Positions 5,319 to 6,500 of a stretch of 6,500 nucleotides of DNA are shown here, in pieces. A model generated the notes under the pieces. The model ran no database searches and had not been told where the DNA came from. It saw only the letters and a program-made list of their open reading frames with translations. The stretch covers positions 1 to 6,500 of the forward strand of contig JAQCJA010000278.1 of the NCBI GenBank assembly GCA_027593305.1. The letters are read 5' to 3'. The stretch's first letter is position 1. Each line of letters opens with the position of its first letter. Origin of the DNA: a bacterium (GTDB taxonomy: Bacteria > Latescibacterota > UBA2968 > UBA8231). A program made the position numbers and the translations under genes.

Positions 5319-6062
5319 ATGTTCTGCACTGCCAGTCTGGGCACCCGCATCCGCGCTCGCCGCGAGAAACTCGGCCTCAAACAGGTCGATCTGGCCAATG
5401 CGCTGCAGGTCACGCCACAGGCCGTGTCCAAGTGGGAACGCGGCGAGAACGCACCGGACATCTCGGTGCTGGTGCCGCTGGCCAAGCTCTTCGGGCTCTC
5501 CACCGACTCCCTGCTGGGATATCACGAGACGGGAGACGAAGCGCTGCAGGCAACCGTTCTGTTCACCGACATCAAAGGAACCAGTCGCAGAGTTCACGCG
5601 ATGGAGCCCCGGCAGGTGGTCACCTGGCTCAACGGTCTGTTCTTCCAGTTGACGGAGATCGTCCTGCAATATGATGGGATTCCGGTGCAGTACAGCGGCG
5701 ACAGTTTCCTCTGCTTCTTCTCCGGCGAGAAGCACCAGAGCCGCGCCGTCCGCGCCTGCATCGGCACGCAGACGGTGCTGCCCGATGCCGTGCACATGGG
5801 CCTGCACAGCGGCACCATCCACCCATGTGCCATAGGCCATCCGGACTACTCGAGCCCCGGCATCGCGATTGGCGACACGACGATCCTGGCTTTCCGCACA
5901 TCGGAGTGGGCGGGAGGAAACACCAGATCCGGCATTGCCGCCACCGACGCGGTTGTCGAGGGCGTCGACGATCGTGCGTACATCGGCGGGAAGCAATCGG
6001 TGCACTTTTCTGGCGTCGATGATGAGGTCGACGTCTATGAAATCATGGACAAAGCGAGTTGA
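5319..6062 (+). CDS. XRE-family HTH fused to class III adenylate/guanylate cyclase-like domain
   Basis: 247 residues, soluble, no membrane segment. Residues 7-67 are a Cro/C1-type helix-turn-helix: LGTRIRARREKLGLKQVDLA, then VTPQAVSKWERGENAPD and a final LLGY. From residue 77 comes a class III cyclase homology domain: VLFTDIKG with metal Asp D84, and YSGDSFLCFF with the second metal Asp D128, at the canonical 44-residue spacing. HSG at 163-165 matches the IHTG strand, and GDTTILAFR (185-193) matches the block carrying the catalytic Asn and Arg. R193 is kept, but the Asn position is I189, the substrate Lys position is Q124 and the purine-contact Asp position is I182. The domain may therefore bind nucleotide as a sensor without cyclising it, or act on a different substrate. 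ATG 5319 has AGGAGG 7 bases upstream. The open frame extends further left, but without family resemblance. Likely autoregulated through dyads upstream (inferred). The next gene starts 9 bases later. Confidence 0.85.
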   Translation: MFCTASLGTRIRARREKLGLKQVDLANALQVTPQAVSKWERGENAPDISVLVPLAKLFGLSTDSLLGYHETGDEALQATVLFTDIKGTSRRVHAMEPRQVVTWLNGLFFQLTEIVLQYDGIPVQYSGDSFLCFFSGEKHQSRAVRACIGTQTVLPDAVHMGLHSGTIHPCAIGHPDYSSPGIAIGDTTILAFRTSEWAGGNTRSGIAATDAVVEGVDDRAYIGGKQSVHFSGVDDEVDVYEIMDKAS

Positions 6063-6071
6063 GGGTTGCAG

Positions 6072-6500
6072 ATGCACGATTCCCTGATCGACATGCTGGA
6101 GTGTCCTGCCTGCCACGGCGAACTGGCCTGGCAGATCGGCGAGCAACGCGAAGGCCGTATCGAGACGGCGGAGGCAGAGTGTCGGACCTGCCGCAGCAAC
6201 TACCCCACACGTGAAGGCATCGGCGTGTTTCTCACACCAGATCTGCCACGCGACGATCTCTGGGAGCAGATGGACAGCTGGCTGACGCCGCATCTGCGCG
6301 AGCATCCGGAGATCGAACGACAGTTGATGGATGGCCCTCTGGAGAGCCTGGGGCCGGCGGACAAGCGCTTCCGTGCCAACGTCCTGGAGGATCGTGGTCA
6401 GTACGATGAGGCGAAGGCCGTCAGAGATGTGTCGTGGCCCGAGATCTACACCGCCGAATATCGTGCCGCCATGGAGGCGCAGACCGAGTATGTCCTCTCC
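6072..6500 (+). CDS. Trm112-like zinc-ribbon protein, probable SAM-dependent methyltransferase (partial)
   Basis: 143 residues are visible and the frame runs off the window. The N-terminus is a zinc ribbon: MLECPAC (C11, C14) and CRTCRSNYPTREGIGVFL (C37, C40), a two-CxxC arrangement followed by the YP..G....L motif of Trm112p/UPF0434-like domains. In bacteria this domain is often joined to a class I methyltransferase. The acidic, helical stretch after it (DLWEQMDSWL and following) fits the linker seen in such proteins, but the SAM-binding motif would lie past the window, so the methyltransferase part is inferred. GAGGG at 6061-6065 overlaps the stop codon of the HTH-cyclase gene and is 6 bases from the ATG, so the two are very likely co-transcribed. 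Confidence 0.75.
   Translation, partial: MHDSLIDMLECPACHGELAWQIGEQREGRIETAEAECRTCRSNYPTREGIGVFLTPDLPRDDLWEQMDSWLTPHLREHPEIERQLMDGPLESLGPADKRFRANVLEDRGQYDEAKAVRDVSWPEIYTAEYRAAMEAQTEYVLS

Noticed and set aside
5022..6305. Long minus-strand open frame of 427 codons opposite the HTH-cyclase gene
   Set aside because: The plus-strand frames carry clear HTH, cyclase and zinc-ribbon motifs with good ribosome sites. The minus frame has no recognisable motif and is typical of GC-rich antisense shadow.
1..6500. tRNA, rRNA, CRISPR array, insertion sequence or phage attachment site
   Set aside because: No cloverleaf-like segment, regular spaced repeats, transposase motif or long terminal inverted repeats were seen by eye.

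Overview
This is GC-rich bacterial DNA, with tightly packed genes and strong Shine-Dalgarno sites at most starts. A three-subunit 2-oxoacid:ferredoxin oxidoreductase, a radical SAM protein and a uroporphyrinogen-decarboxylase-like protein lie together. This suggests an uncultured bacterium with ferredoxin-linked carbon metabolism. UroD-like paralogues of this type are common in several poorly cultured phyla, but the sequence alone does not fix a taxon.

Left part (1-2912, plus strand): the tail of a korA-like alpha subunit, then korB (TPP-binding beta subunit with a [4Fe-4S] site), the gamma subunit, and a 493-residue radical SAM protein with a CX5CX2C cluster motif and a C-terminal twitch/partial-SPASM Cys set. 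korA/korB and gamma/radical SAM overlap as ATGA, and korB and gamma are 4 bases apart, so this reads as one translationally coupled operon. The oxidoreductase makes low-potential ferredoxin while oxidising a 2-oxoacid, and radical SAM enzymes need such electrons. A working link between them is attractive but inferred.

Middle (2909-4012, minus strand): a UroD/MtaA-like gene converges on the radical SAM gene. The two stop codons share the palindrome CTAG.

Right-middle (4080-5130): a stretch of gene remnants. It holds a histidine-kinase ATPase domain with no sensor or phospho-acceptor part (plus), the last ~40 codons of a short-chain dehydrogenase broken by a +1 frameshift (minus), and a NIPSNAP-like/dimeric alpha-beta-barrel gene that becomes full length only if one frameshift is repaired (minus).

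Right end (5249-6500, plus strand): an intergenic region with short inverted repeats precedes a gene fusing a Cro/C1-type helix-turn-helix to a class III nucleotide-cyclase homology domain. That domain keeps the metal-binding aspartates but lacks several substrate residues. Nine bases later comes the start of a Trm112-like zinc-ribbon protein, cut by the window edge and probably a methyltransferase. The HTH-cyclase fusion and the oxidoreductase/radical SAM operon are the most unusual content.
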